Positions 44,825 to 53,190 of a stretch of DNA of 64,000 nt are shown piece after piece (the first letter of the stretch is position 1; the number at the start of each line of letters is the position of its first letter). The translations under genes and the position numbers were made by a program. This DNA comes from Sneathiella marina (GTDB lineage: Bacteria; Pseudomonadota; Alphaproteobacteria; Sneathiellales; Sneathiellaceae). Location of the stretch: NCBI RefSeq assembly GCF_023746535.1, contig NZ_CP098747.1, positions 3,399,501 through 3,463,500 on the forward strand, read 5' to 3'. The notes below the pieces were generated by a model. The model was not told the origin of the DNA, did no database searches, and saw nothing but the letters and a program-made list of their open reading frames with translations.

Positions 44825-45319
44825 ATGAAATTACTTTCCCTGACATCCACCGCCGCATTGGCGGGCTTAACACTGGCCGTTGGTTTTTCAGGCTCGGCGC
44901 AGTCTGCAGCAGACGACGTCACGATCATTACCCTGACACAAACACCCTGCCAGTTTGTCGAGGCGGAAAACGGTACCGATCATATGTATATGTCCAAGGA
45001 GCAGGCAGACTGCGAGAAAATCAACGCTGAGAGCGGCGACAAGCGGGTGATGGACTCCGAAGTCCTTACTTTAAAACCGGGCAAGTATATCTTCAGGGTT
45101 ACCAACAAGAATGTTCCCTATTCGCTAGGTTTCTGGTTGCGTGAACATGATTATAACTGGGCCAATCCGCTGCATAAGGTCAGTAAGATCAGTGTTTCCG
45201 GCGGCGGCATGGATACCGGCAAAACCCTTGATTATGAGGTTGAGCTAAAGGAAGGCGAATATCTATATTCCTGCCCGCTCAATACAACACCCGATTATAA
45301 GCTGCTGGTCAAAAGCTAG
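44825..45319 (+). CDS. Secreted cupredoxin-like protein
   Basis: A 164-residue exported protein with a clear signal peptide (MKLLSLTSTAALAGLTLAVG, cleavage near SAQSA-ADD). The mature part has a beta-rich pattern, with SEVLTLKPGKYIFRVTNKNVPYSLGFWL as a typical cupredoxin edge, and near the end GEYLYSCPLNTTPDYKLLV, where the Cys falls in the place of the copper-ligand loop. The exact ligand set (His, Cys, Met) is incomplete: a usual final Met/His is not obvious, so metal binding is uncertain. Cys49 and Cys66 or so in the N-terminal part (TPCQFVE, ADCEKIN) may form a disulfide. Stands alone after DUF2794. Confidence 0.7.
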   Translation: MKLLSLTSTAALAGLTLAVGFSGSAQSAADDVTIITLTQTPCQFVEAENGTDHMYMSKEQADCEKINAESGDKRVMDSEVLTLKPGKYIFRVTNKNVPYSLGFWLREHDYNWANPLHKVSKISVSGGGMDTGKTLDYEVELKEGEYLYSCPLNTTPDYKLLVKS

Positions 45320-45332
45320 CAATTAACCGCAC

Positions 45333-45358
45333 GGGGCGGCAGATATTATTGCTGCCCC
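45333..45358. terminator. Hairpin between convergent genes, possible terminator
   Basis: GGGGCGGCA (45333-45341) pairs with TGCTGCCCC (45350-45358) with one G-T pair and an 8-base loop. It lies between the convergent cupredoxin-like and Mpo1-like genes. No T-run follows on either strand, so its terminating strength is doubtful. Confidence 0.4.
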
Positions 45359-45364
45359 AAGCCG

Positions 45365-45868
45365 CTAAATCGGTAATGAGAGTTTTCGGTAGACAAATCC
45401 CATCAGCCAGGCCGGGCCGATCATCAGAAATTGCACATCCTTAAAGAACGAAGGTTTCTTGCCTTCTATTTTATGGCCGATGAACTGGAATATCCAGGCT
45501 ATAACAAAAACAGCAATGGCAAATTGCCAGAGCGGCAGGGCGAAAACCGGCGCCGCTTCGTAAGCATTAATCAAGCCAAAACAGACAAGGGTGAACAGCA
45601 CCATGCCAATCGCCAGAGTCCAGGACAGCATCGCGTAATAAACGACGGTAATTGCCAGAGCGATAGTTGCCCAGTTGAGATAGGGAAAATCAGCGAAAGC
45701 CGAAGGCGTCGGGATTTCCCATAGCAACGCAACGATGGTCCAGAAAATGGCGGGAACAGCAAACCAGTGAATCAGTTTATTGGCAGGGTTCTGGTGACTG
45801 GACCCATATTCATCCAGCAAGGCAAAAACCCGTCTTGTCTGGTTTTCTGTGGCTGTATTATCCTTCAT
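45365..45868 (-). CDS. Mpo1-like / DUF962 membrane protein
   Basis: A 167-residue membrane protein with about four hydrophobic helices. It shows the family motifs YGSSHQNPANKLIHWFAVPAIFW and QFIGHKIEGKKPSFFKDVQFLMIGPAWL, whose His residues bind iron in yeast Mpo1, a dioxygenase acting on 2-hydroxy fatty acids. The bacterial substrate is unknown. The neighbouring TPR gene lies upstream on the same strand, 20 bases away, so the three minus-strand genes (MlrC, TPR, this one) may form one operon. Confidence 0.88.
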   Translation of the reverse strand: MKDNTATENQTRRVFALLDEYGSSHQNPANKLIHWFAVPAIFWTIVALLWEIPTPSAFADFPYLNWATIALAITVVYYAMLSWTLAIGMVLFTLVCFGLINAYEAAPVFALPLWQFAIAVFVIAWIFQFIGHKIEGKKPSFFKDVQFLMIGPAWLMGFVYRKLSLPI

Positions 45869-45888
45869 GGCCTCTCCTCCTTGCGCAA

Positions 45889-47205
45889 TTAAGTCGCTCG
45901 AGCGCGGGCATTCTCCAACAAATGCGTATCCATGGCAACACCTTGTCGAAAGGCAAGGCGGGCTTCGAGGATCGGCAAGGCGCGATCGAATTTACCCGCT
46001 TCCACAAGGCTGGTCACCCATGCCAGTTGAAACATATCCCGCTGCGCATGGCTGCCGCCAATTTCTTGCAGCCGTGGCTGCGCAGCAGCCATTTGCCGAA
46101 CTGCGCCCTTGTGATCACCCTGCGCCAGTGAAATATAGCCGCGCATGGACGGGACGGCAACATCCGACCAGACGGCGCGGGTCAGGCCCGGCGCGTCGCG
46201 GCCCAATTTCTCAGCACCCGCCATCAAAGCCTCCAGCGCATCTGCATGTCCACCACGTGCCAAAGCGTAGACATAATGCATATCAAAGAACGGCTGATCA
46301 TTAATTAAAGTTCTGGCGGCAACGAAAGACGATAGATCTGTCCATCTATCCCCCACATCGACACCGAGCTGTTCCAAACGCCATAACAGCGATATCGCGT
46401 TCACCTGATCCAAGCTATAGGTTTTATCCACACCCCATATTTTCTCATCATAAAGCTTGAGCGGTGTTTGGAAATCTTCCTGCTCCAGGAAAAACAGCGC
46501 CTGATGCCACCAATTATGTGTAAACATAAAGCTGTTGCGGTCGTCCCATTCATTGGACAGATCATCCATCCATTTTATACCTTCATCGTGGCGGCCCTGG
46601 GTCAGCAGGACGTGGGCAACAGCATGATGGGCCCAGGGTTCCTTGCGTTTCATCTCCGTGGCCAGGCGACCATCCGCTTCGGCCTGACCGAAATTACTTT
46701 TCTGTTCATGGCCGAAGGCGCGCATGCCATAAGCGTAGGCACAGTCTTTGTGACGGTCAAACACCTGATTGATCAACCAGAGCAGCCCGTCATCGTCCCC
46801 GAGATTGAAATATGTATTCTGACCGAGTTTGATCGCGAATAAGTCACCGGGATGATCGCTGGCCAGTGTTCTGAAATGGGCCAGCGCACCGGCAACATCA
46901 AGTTCCCGCAAACAGAGCACGGCGGCAGTAAAAATCCGCTCCCGCTCTGTGGCGTTCCCCAGTGCCGCTTTTGCCTGATTGGCATATTTCGTCGACAGTT
47001 CAACCCGTGCCGGTGTCTCCACAAATAGTCCTAACAAGGTCGCATAAGCCGCCGCAATGGCGCAGTCCGGATCCCGGTCCGCCGCCCCGAAGATACCCGA
47101 AAAATCGGTCCCGAATCCGATATAGCTATCAACAAAGGCATCGATGACCTTGATGGTGTCAGCAGAATTTGTTGTAACTGGATTTCCGTACGCATCGTTC
47201 AGCAT
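45889..47205 (-). CDS. Tetratricopeptide-repeat protein, TTC38-like
   Basis: A 438-residue soluble, all-helical protein with TPR-type repeats. The spread of motifs such as LAHFRTLASDHPGDLFAIKL, HHAVAHVLLTQGRHDEGIKWM and FMFTHNWWHQALFFLEQED is the pattern of TTC38, a family shared by bacteria and eukaryotes with unknown function. Its ATG lies 3 bases after the MlrC stop, with GAGG 8 bases upstream, so the two are coupled. It probably partners the MlrC peptidase. Confidence 0.83.
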   Translation of the reverse strand: MLNDAYGNPVTTNSADTIKVIDAFVDSYIGFGTDFSGIFGAADRDPDCAIAAAYATLLGLFVETPARVELSTKYANQAKAALGNATERERIFTAAVLCLRELDVAGALAHFRTLASDHPGDLFAIKLGQNTYFNLGDDDGLLWLINQVFDRHKDCAYAYGMRAFGHEQKSNFGQAEADGRLATEMKRKEPWAHHAVAHVLLTQGRHDEGIKWMDDLSNEWDDRNSFMFTHNWWHQALFFLEQEDFQTPLKLYDEKIWGVDKTYSLDQVNAISLLWRLEQLGVDVGDRWTDLSSFVAARTLINDQPFFDMHYVYALARGGHADALEALMAGAEKLGRDAPGLTRAVWSDVAVPSMRGYISLAQGDHKGAVRQMAAAQPRLQEIGGSHAQRDMFQLAWVTSLVEAGKFDRALPILEARLAFRQGVAMDTHLLENARARAT

Positions 47206-47208
47206 GGT

Positions 47209-48687
47209 TCAAGCCTCGTTTATCAGATCCAAGGGATAAATAGGACGTCTAACTTTTTCATAGCGGAGCAGATTGTTATCAGATGTGGTCACCCCTTTAC
47301 CATCCAGCGTTAGTGTCGCCTTTCCGATCGGAGCAAAGCCGGCGCGATAATGGATACGGCTTTTCAGGATCAGATAGCGTTTATACTCGGGCTGGATCCC
47401 TACAGATGTAAAGACCCCGGTATCCCACGGTTCATGATGATTGGATACGATAACGATTTCCATATTCTCCGTCTCCAGCACCGCCGTCGGCCCCATAAAG
47501 ACTTTCACTCCGGTATACATGGGGCCCCGAACAATCCATTCTCCATTGGTCAGGGTTTTCACGGTTCCGGTCAGGGTCAGCGGTTCGCCAACTTCACCGA
47601 TTTGCGGCATATCGGTTTTCCCGCCGAGCTTCAGGGTTATGGTCGATCCAACGCCGGCTTTTTGCATTTCCTGTACGGCGGCAGGGTCCCAGACAGCGCC
47701 GACTGCAACATCTTCCAGCCCCTGCCGGAGAACCTCTTCAATCACCGTCATTACATCCTGCGTAGCGCCGGAACCACAATTATCGGCGTGATCGAGCAAG
47801 AGAACCGGACCTTCGGTCATGTCCTTGGCTTTGGCCACCTGGTCTTCCAGGGGTGTATGCTCATAGATGAAATCTTCGCGAAGGTCCCAAGCCCTGGCCA
47901 GAATTCGATCCCGCACCTCATCCGCCTTGGCCTTGTCACCATCAGTCACCACAATCACCGAATTCCCTGCATCACGAATATCGGCCAGGGCAAAGCCACC
48001 GAAAGCCGTTGCCGCTAGCACACCTGGCTCCTGTTCCGCCTCTTCGCACATACGGATCAGGGTCGCCATAGGCTCGTTGTCCGTTCCCTGTCGCAGGGTC
48101 TGGCTTAAGAGCTGGGTATTCCCCCAGGACATTACCGGAGTAACTTTGCCCGCCATACTATCGAGCAGAACTTCACCAATTTGTTTACCTACCTCATACA
48201 TGTCCACATGCGGATAGGTCTTATAGCCAATCAATGCCGTGCAGTTATCCATAATCTTGTCTGTCAGGTTACAATGCAAATCCAGTGTGACCGCAATGGG
48301 TAGGTCCGGATCAATCTGCCGAATTTTCTCAAGCAGTGTCCCCTCCCCGTCATCCGTATGCTCGGCGACCATAGCGCCATGAAGGTCCAACATGGCTGCA
48401 TCAACGCCATCGCGAACCACTTCCAGAATTGCATCCGCCATCATGTTAAATGCGTGCTCCGTCACCGGACCGGAGGGCATGGCTTCCGCAGCGACCGGTG
48501 TGATGATTTCTGCCCCCGCTGCACGCGCCAACTCCACATAGGCGCCAAACGGCATTCCCGTACCCTCATAAGCCTTTAACGCGTCTTCTCCCAGATAGGC
48601 ACTCCAGTCTTGAAACCGCTGCCAGTCGGCGACAATAGGCGAAAAGGTATTGGTTTCATGTTTCATCATGGCGATGAGGATGCGCAT
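47209..48687 (-). CDS. M81 family metallopeptidase (MlrC-like)
   Basis: A 492-residue peptidase of the MlrC family. Near the N-terminus MKHETNTFSPIVADWQRF, AMLDLHGAMV and VTLDLHCNLT show the zinc-binding Asp and His residues; the C-terminal domain includes LLLDHADNCGSGATQDV. MlrC of sphingomonads cleaves linear microcystin tetrapeptide, but most relatives are of unknown substrate. Start ATG at 48687. First gene of the unit with the TPR protein, and so probably acting on small peptides in the cytoplasm. Confidence 0.9.
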   Translation of the reverse strand: MRILIAMMKHETNTFSPIVADWQRFQDWSAYLGEDALKAYEGTGMPFGAYVELARAAGAEIITPVAAEAMPSGPVTEHAFNMMADAILEVVRDGVDAAMLDLHGAMVAEHTDDGEGTLLEKIRQIDPDLPIAVTLDLHCNLTDKIMDNCTALIGYKTYPHVDMYEVGKQIGEVLLDSMAGKVTPVMSWGNTQLLSQTLRQGTDNEPMATLIRMCEEAEQEPGVLAATAFGGFALADIRDAGNSVIVVTDGDKAKADEVRDRILARAWDLREDFIYEHTPLEDQVAKAKDMTEGPVLLLDHADNCGSGATQDVMTVIEEVLRQGLEDVAVGAVWDPAAVQEMQKAGVGSTITLKLGGKTDMPQIGEVGEPLTLTGTVKTLTNGEWIVRGPMYTGVKVFMGPTAVLETENMEIVIVSNHHEPWDTGVFTSVGIQPEYKRYLILKSRIHYRAGFAPIGKATLTLDGKGVTTSDNNLLRYEKVRRPIYPLDLINEA

Positions 48688-48764
48688 AATGCTGTCCCTT
48701 TCTTGTAAATCACGAGGGCTGTTTGCTATCCAACAAGTTTAGCAGCCTACGCCTGTCAGACAAC

Positions 48765-48793
48765 AAAAAACCCGGCGCCAGGCCGGGTTTTTC
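48765..48793. terminator. Intrinsic terminator after the Bax-inhibitor-like gene
   Basis: AAAAACCCGGC (48766-48776) and GCCGGGTTTTT (48782-48792) form an 11-bp stem with a 5-base loop, 19 bases beyond the stop at 48812. Both strands have T-runs; the minus strand has six T. Confidence 0.92.
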
Positions 48794-48811
48794 AATCGAA
48801 TTGAAGCTGTA

Positions 48812-49519
48812 TTAGTTGCGGTTGCCGAGGAGGCTGAGCAACATCATGAACAGGTTCAGGAAGTTCAGGTACATGGAAACGGCACCCATTACCGCGCCTT
48901 TTTCCAGGACTTCCTGACTATGGCCTTGATAATACTGGGATTTAATCCGCTGCGTATCGAAGGCTGTCAATCCAGTAAAGATCAGCACACCCAGAACCGA
49001 GATGACAAAATGCATCATGGTTGATTGCAAGAAGATATTCACCACCATCGCAATAACAATCCCGATCAGTCCCATAAACAGGAAGCTGCCGAAACCGGTT
49101 AGATCCCGCTTGGTCACATAGCCATACAGGCTGGCGCTACCAAACGTGGCGGAGGTGATAAAGAAAACCCTGACAATACTTTCAGCGGTGTAAACCTGAA
49201 AGATATAACTGATGGAAACGCCGAATGTGGCAACCATGACCCAGTACAGGATCTTCGTCGTGCTGGCACTGGTTCGGCTCATGGCAAATAACAAACCAAG
49301 GGGGGCCAACATGACAACCCATTGTAGAGGTGTGCCAAAAACTGCGTTATAAATCGCAGGTGTACTTGCCGTCAGGGCGGCTGTAATACCGCTTAACGCC
49401 AAGCCCGACGCCATATAGTTATAGACCTTGAGCATATAGCTGCGCAGGCCCTCATCAAGAACGGCCTGATCGACAGATCCCGCCCTTGCGGTGTTAAGCT
49501 TAGAAAAGTCAGTCGCCAT
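48812..49519 (-). CDS. Bax inhibitor-1/YccA family membrane protein
   Basis: A 235-residue inner-membrane protein with about seven helices (LALSGITAALTAS, VVMLAPLGLLFAM and so on). LTAFDTQRIKSQYYQ near the C-terminus is the family's conserved cytosolic loop with the pH-sensing Asp, and the last helix is FLNLFMMLLSLLGNRN. Members act as pH-gated calcium leak channels or as modulators of the FtsH protease. The gene is monocistronic, flanked by a terminator. Confidence 0.93.
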   Translation of the reverse strand: MATDFSKLNTARAGSVDQAVLDEGLRSYMLKVYNYMASGLALSGITAALTASTPAIYNAVFGTPLQWVVMLAPLGLLFAMSRTSASTTKILYWVMVATFGVSISYIFQVYTAESIVRVFFITSATFGSASLYGYVTKRDLTGFGSFLFMGLIGIVIAMVVNIFLQSTMMHFVISVLGVLIFTGLTAFDTQRIKSQYYQGHSQEVLEKGAVMGAVSMYLNFLNLFMMLLSLLGNRN

Positions 49520-49685
49520 TTAGAATTCCTCTAAGGAGTTAATTTCAGTTAGTTATATTGTATTTTTTCCATAAAAATTCAAGGAAAATCAACGTCAAGA
49601 GAAGGTTAATTCCTATGACCTGATTAGCAGGAATTTACATAAAGGGCATAAATCCGTTGTTTTTCCCGTTATCCACAGCGATTGC

Positions 49686-49716
49686 TTGACGAAAAATACT
49701 CTGCTCTGTCTAATAT
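49686..49716 (+). promoter_or_regulatory. Candidate sigma-70 promoter for the lipoprotein gene
   Basis: TTGACG (49686-49691) with TCTAAT (49709-49714, 17-base spacing) or TAATAT (49711-49716, 19-base spacing) lies 35-65 bases before the ATG at 49751. A single perfect DnaA box, TTATCCACA (49669-49677), is 9 bases upstream of it. Confidence 0.45.
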
Positions 49717-49750
49717 CTGGGAACGCAATTAAATAAATCGAGGGTTAAAA

Positions 49751-50095
49751 ATGAAAACGACTACTTTTGGTGCCTTTCTCGCCCTGACCGCATTGATGAC
49801 GGCCTGCAGTGCTGTCAAAAAAGAAAAGGCGGACTACAAACAGGCAGAGGCCGACATAAAAAAACCCGTTAATTGCGGAACAGCGGAAGGAGATATCCGG
49901 GGACTGCAAAGTGAAAAGATCTATACCGGCAAGCAAGTGGCAAATGGCATTCTTGCTGTCGTCCCTATCAGCCTGATTGAAGGTATTGTTACGGGAACTG
50001 AAGGCAAGCGTATAAAGATGGCAACGGGCGACTATAATAAAAAGCTGGACGAGAAGATCGCTCAGATCCAGAAAGAATGTAATATCAAGCCTTGA
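49751..50095 (+). CDS. Putative lipoprotein, unknown family
   Basis: A 114-residue exported protein. The signal peptide ends in a lipobox-type LMTAC with Cys19. The mature part is charged and helical (KKEKADYKQAEADIKK, then DYNKKLDEKIAQIQKE), with a hydrophobic patch GILAVVPISLIEGIVTG near residues 67-83 that could contact the membrane, and three Cys in all. I do not recognise the family. Good GAGGGT ribosome site; a likely promoter and a terminator flank it. Confidence 0.75.
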   Translation: MKTTTFGAFLALTALMTACSAVKKEKADYKQAEADIKKPVNCGTAEGDIRGLQSEKIYTGKQVANGILAVVPISLIEGIVTGTEGKRIKMATGDYNKKLDEKIAQIQKECNIKP

Positions 50096-50178
50096 TTTTT
50101 GCCGGCCCCGTGCCCCAACTAACCGGTTATCATATTTACACCCGAATAAAGTGTATTTATTGACACAATAATTCCTTT

Positions 50179-50202
50179 AAGCTGCCAATTTGGCGGCTTT
50201 TT
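50179..50202 (+). terminator. Intrinsic terminator after the lipoprotein gene
   Basis: AAGCTGCC (50179-50186) pairs with GGCGGCTT (50192-50199), one G-T pair, loop AATTT, then a run of five T. It lies 84 bases after the stop at 50095 and before the small upstream ORF of the EF-hand gene. Confidence 0.75.
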
Positions 50203-50256
50203 CTAGCCATCATTCGCGATCACATTGTTTCTCGAACACCAGCAAGGAGAACGGGA

Positions 50257-50346
50257 ATGGTATCTGCTGCTGGATCGTTTGGCGGAACAATGGCTTATTG
50301 CCGTTCCCTTTCGTCCTATTTTAAAAGACTTGGAGAACTAAGATGA
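50257..50346 (+). CDS. 29-codon upstream ORF coupled to the EF-hand gene
   Basis: The ATG at 50257 has AAGGAG (50244-50249) with 7-base spacing, one of the best ribosome sites in the window. It encodes 29 residues, a small polar and basic peptide ending YFKRLGELR. Its TGA (50344-50346) overlaps the EF-hand ATG (50343) as ATGA. It may be a real small protein or a leader whose translation controls the EF-hand gene. No family is recognised. Confidence 0.5.
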   Translation: MVSAAGSFGGTMAYCRSLSSYFKRLGELR

Positions 50347-50576
50347 AAAAGATTTTGATTACAGCCGCCGCATTGACAACTTTCGCCGCTGCACCTGCTC
50401 TGGCTGCTGCACCTGCCTTCGCTGAAGTAGACGCCAACGGAAACGGCACCATCAGCTTCGAAGAACTGGCTGTTGTGATGCCAGACACCAGCCAGTCCCA
50501 GTTTGCCGCAGCAGATGTGGATGGCAGCGGTGAATTATCCGTTGATGAATACGAAAAAGCGACAACCAAAAGCTAG
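50343..50576 (+). CDS. Secreted EF-hand calcium-binding protein
   Basis: A 77-residue exported protein with a signal peptide (AALTTFAAAPALAAA) and two EF-hand loops: DANGNGTISFEE (about residues 30-41) and DVDGSGELSVDE (about 58-69), both with Asp at position 1 and Glu at position 12, so both should bind Ca2+. It is one of the small periplasmic calmodulin-like proteins found in many Proteobacteria, of unknown role. GGAGA 6 bases before the ATG is its own ribosome site, and the ATG overlaps the stop of the 29-codon ORF. Confidence 0.88.
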   Translation: MKKILITAAALTTFAAAPALAAAPAFAEVDANGNGTISFEELAVVMPDTSQSQFAAADVDGSGELSVDEYEKATTKS

Positions 50577-50611
50577 TTAAACCCGAGGAAACCTCCCACT
50601 TCCTCCTGCTC

Positions 50612-50637
50612 CCTGATCGCTCTTCGGAGCGATCAGG
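50612..50637. terminator. Hairpin with UUCG tetraloop between convergent genes
   Basis: CCTGATCGCTC (50612-50622) and GAGCGATCAGG (50627-50637) form an 11-bp perfect stem closed by TTCG. There is no T-run, so it is likely a transcript-end stabiliser or a rho-assisted stop between the EF-hand and ybbP-like genes. Confidence 0.6.
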
Positions 50638-50643
50638 TGATTC

Positions 50644-53190
50644 TCAATCAGATCTGAGAACCGGCGCTACTTTCTCCCCGAGCGCATTCCACGATCCCAA
50701 TAATCCGAAAACCAGTGTTACTGCTACGCTAATAATGATAGTCACCAGAACCGTGAATGGCAGGTTTATCCATTTAGCCTCCAGCAATTGCGTGATCACC
50801 AGATAGGATGCTGTCCAGCCCGCCGCAGCAGCAATGACCGACGTGACCAGCCCCAATAACGCATATTCCAGTAAAAACGCTTTGAAGATATCTTTGCGCG
50901 TGGCGCCAAGGACTTTCAGGATCACCGCGTCATACACCCGTTTGCGATGCCCGGCAGCGAACGCCCCGGCCAATACCAACATCCCGGCAACTAACGTAAT
51001 CGACGATGTCGCTGATACGGCAGAGGATAGTTGCTCCAGAATGCGACTGACAGTTTCCAGAGCTTCCTTCATGCGGATCACGGAAATATTGGCAAATTTA
51101 TTAGTGATATTGCGAAATAGAGCCGCTTCCGATTCCGTGTCGGCCCGTGCTGTCGCCAGATGTCCATGTGGCGCACCGGACAGTGCGTTCTGGTCAAAAA
51201 CAATAACAAAATTGATGGCCAATGTTGTCCAGTCAATCTCTCGGAAATTTGCGATTTTGGCGACGATTTCCCGGCCCATTACATTCACCGTCAGGGAATC
51301 CCCGAGCTCTAGGCCGAGTCCCTTGCCAACTTCCTTGCCAATGCTGATTAATGGCGGCCCCTGATATTCCTCGGGCCACCAGCTGCCCTCAACGACCGTC
51401 GCACCTGGTGGTGGATTAGCCGCATACGTTAGGCCACGGTCCCCACGAAGCGCCCATTTTGCCTCTGGTGCGACTGTCAATTGATCTGCCGGAATACCTT
51501 TCACGCTGACAATGCGGCCGCGCATATTCGGGACGTGATTGACCTCAGTGACACCGGAAACCGCTTCTGCTGTGGCAACAAAGTCGCCCAATTGATCTGA
51601 CTGGATATCAATAAAGAAAAAAGCCGGCGCCTTTTCCGGCAGCTGTTCCTGGACTTGCCGGGTCAGATTCCCCTCGATCAAGGCCACGGTTACAAATAAT
51701 GTCAGGCCGAGCCCCATGGACAGAACGACACTGGTCGTTGCTGCACCGGGCCTGTATAAATTGGCAACGGCCAGACGCAAGGTGGGTATCCGTGACCGCG
51801 GGAGTTTGCGCGCAATAAATTGAACCGCATGTCCGACAAAAATCAAAACGCCAAAAATACAGGAAGCGGCTACCACGAACCCAATGGCGAAATACCGTTC
51901 CTGACTGGTGAAAATCGCCAGGGAAACCATGAGGCCAAAAGCCACGATAACGGCAATGATATAGCGCGCGCGTGGCCAGCGATGACGGGACACCACGTCC
52001 CTGAACAGGGAGGCAGCAGGTGTTTCACGGGCGCGGGCCAGCGGCCAGATTGCGAACAGAGTTGCTGTCAGCAGACCATAGGCCACCGCCAGCAATAAAG
52101 GGCCGGCCTGCATGGTGATTTCCGGCGGTACCGGTAAGGCGCGGGCGAGAAATCCCGAGGCGACCATGGCGCCGCCAATACCCAGAACAAGGCCGATAAA
52201 AGATCCGACAAATGCCAGAAACAGCACTTGCAGATAATGAATTCGGAAGATAAAGGAACTGCTGGCACCCAGGCATTTCAAGGTGGCGATGGTAGAAATT
52301 TTTCCATCCAGATATGTACGTACAGCGTTGCCAACACCGACGCCACCGACAATCAAGGCTGTTAATCCAACCAGCGTCAGGAACAAGGCGACCCGGTCTA
52401 CGAACCGCTTGATCCCCGGAGCGCCGTTGGAGGCATCCTGGATACGCCATCCCGCATCGGGTTGATCAAAGGCCGCAGCTTCTCGGAAATCGGCAACTGT
52501 AACATCGTCGTTCAAATCAAGGCGATAGTGATAACGTATCAGGCTGCCGGGCTGAATCAGCTCCGTCTGGATCAATGCATCCCCGGAAATTATGGTTCTG
52601 GGCCCCAGCGCCATCCCCTGCGACGCCTTGTCCGGTTCCGATTGGATGATACCGCGCACTTCCATTGTCAACTCGCCGATCAGGATCTGGCTGCCAAGCT
52701 GCAGTGACAGTCGATCGATCAATCCCTGCTCCACAATCGCTCCGAATAACCCGCCTTGTTGAGACAATAGTTTTTCTACAGTCTCATTTTGCGTTTGCGC
52801 AGACAATGTGAGCGCCCCGAATAGCGGGTAGCTTTCATCAATCGCCTTTACTTCAGACAAAGTCGCTTTGTCCTCACCGGCCACCCGAACCATGGCACGT
52901 GTGGTTTCAATCTCGGCGATGGCGCCTCGGGCGCTCAACCATTCATATTCATCAGCCGTCGCCCGTCGCTGGATCAGGCGGACATCAATGTCACCCCCCA
53001 AGATAACCCGGCCATTGGCTTTCAGGCCTTCCGTAATCGATGAAGACAAGGTACCAACACCTGCAATGGCCGCAACCCCCAGTACCAGACAGGCCAGAAA
53101 AATGCGAAAGCCCTTCAGACCACCGCGCATTTCCCGTGTGGCAAATCTTATAGCAAGAGCGAAAGTTTCAGGGTTTTTCCGACTATTCAC
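50644..53190 (-). CDS. ABC transporter permease, FtsX/YbbP family
   Basis: An 848-residue permease with two FtsX-type halves, each a membrane segment group with a large periplasmic domain. It has an N-terminal helix (about residues 22-43) and clusters near 265-445 and in the last 120 residues. Start is GTG at 53190, overlapping the ATPase stop (53183) by 8 bases, with AGGTGG upstream. A longer reading to 53286 would run back through the ATPase gene and is rejected. It forms the energised pair with the ATPase, and a lysophospholipase-like gene is divergent: the ybbA-ybbP/tesA arrangement. Role is probably lipid or lipoprotein handling at the envelope. Confidence 0.9.
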   Translation of the reverse strand: MNSRKNPETFALAIRFATREMRGGLKGFRIFLACLVLGVAAIAGVGTLSSSITEGLKANGRVILGGDIDVRLIQRRATADEYEWLSARGAIAEIETTRAMVRVAGEDKATLSEVKAIDESYPLFGALTLSAQTQNETVEKLLSQQGGLFGAIVEQGLIDRLSLQLGSQILIGELTMEVRGIIQSEPDKASQGMALGPRTIISGDALIQTELIQPGSLIRYHYRLDLNDDVTVADFREAAAFDQPDAGWRIQDASNGAPGIKRFVDRVALFLTLVGLTALIVGGVGVGNAVRTYLDGKISTIATLKCLGASSSFIFRIHYLQVLFLAFVGSFIGLVLGIGGAMVASGFLARALPVPPEITMQAGPLLLAVAYGLLTATLFAIWPLARARETPAASLFRDVVSRHRWPRARYIIAVIVAFGLMVSLAIFTSQERYFAIGFVVAASCIFGVLIFVGHAVQFIARKLPRSRIPTLRLAVANLYRPGAATTSVVLSMGLGLTLFVTVALIEGNLTRQVQEQLPEKAPAFFFIDIQSDQLGDFVATAEAVSGVTEVNHVPNMRGRIVSVKGIPADQLTVAPEAKWALRGDRGLTYAANPPPGATVVEGSWWPEEYQGPPLISIGKEVGKGLGLELGDSLTVNVMGREIVAKIANFREIDWTTLAINFVIVFDQNALSGAPHGHLATARADTESEAALFRNITNKFANISVIRMKEALETVSRILEQLSSAVSATSSITLVAGMLVLAGAFAAGHRKRVYDAVILKVLGATRKDIFKAFLLEYALLGLVTSVIAAAAGWTASYLVITQLLEAKWINLPFTVLVTIIISVAVTLVFGLLGSWNALGEKVAPVLRSD

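Noticed and set aside
49669-49677. Perfect DnaA box TTATCCACA
   Set aside because: A single box, with no cluster, AT-rich unwinding region or dnaA/dnaN/parAB genes nearby; not evidence of an origin.
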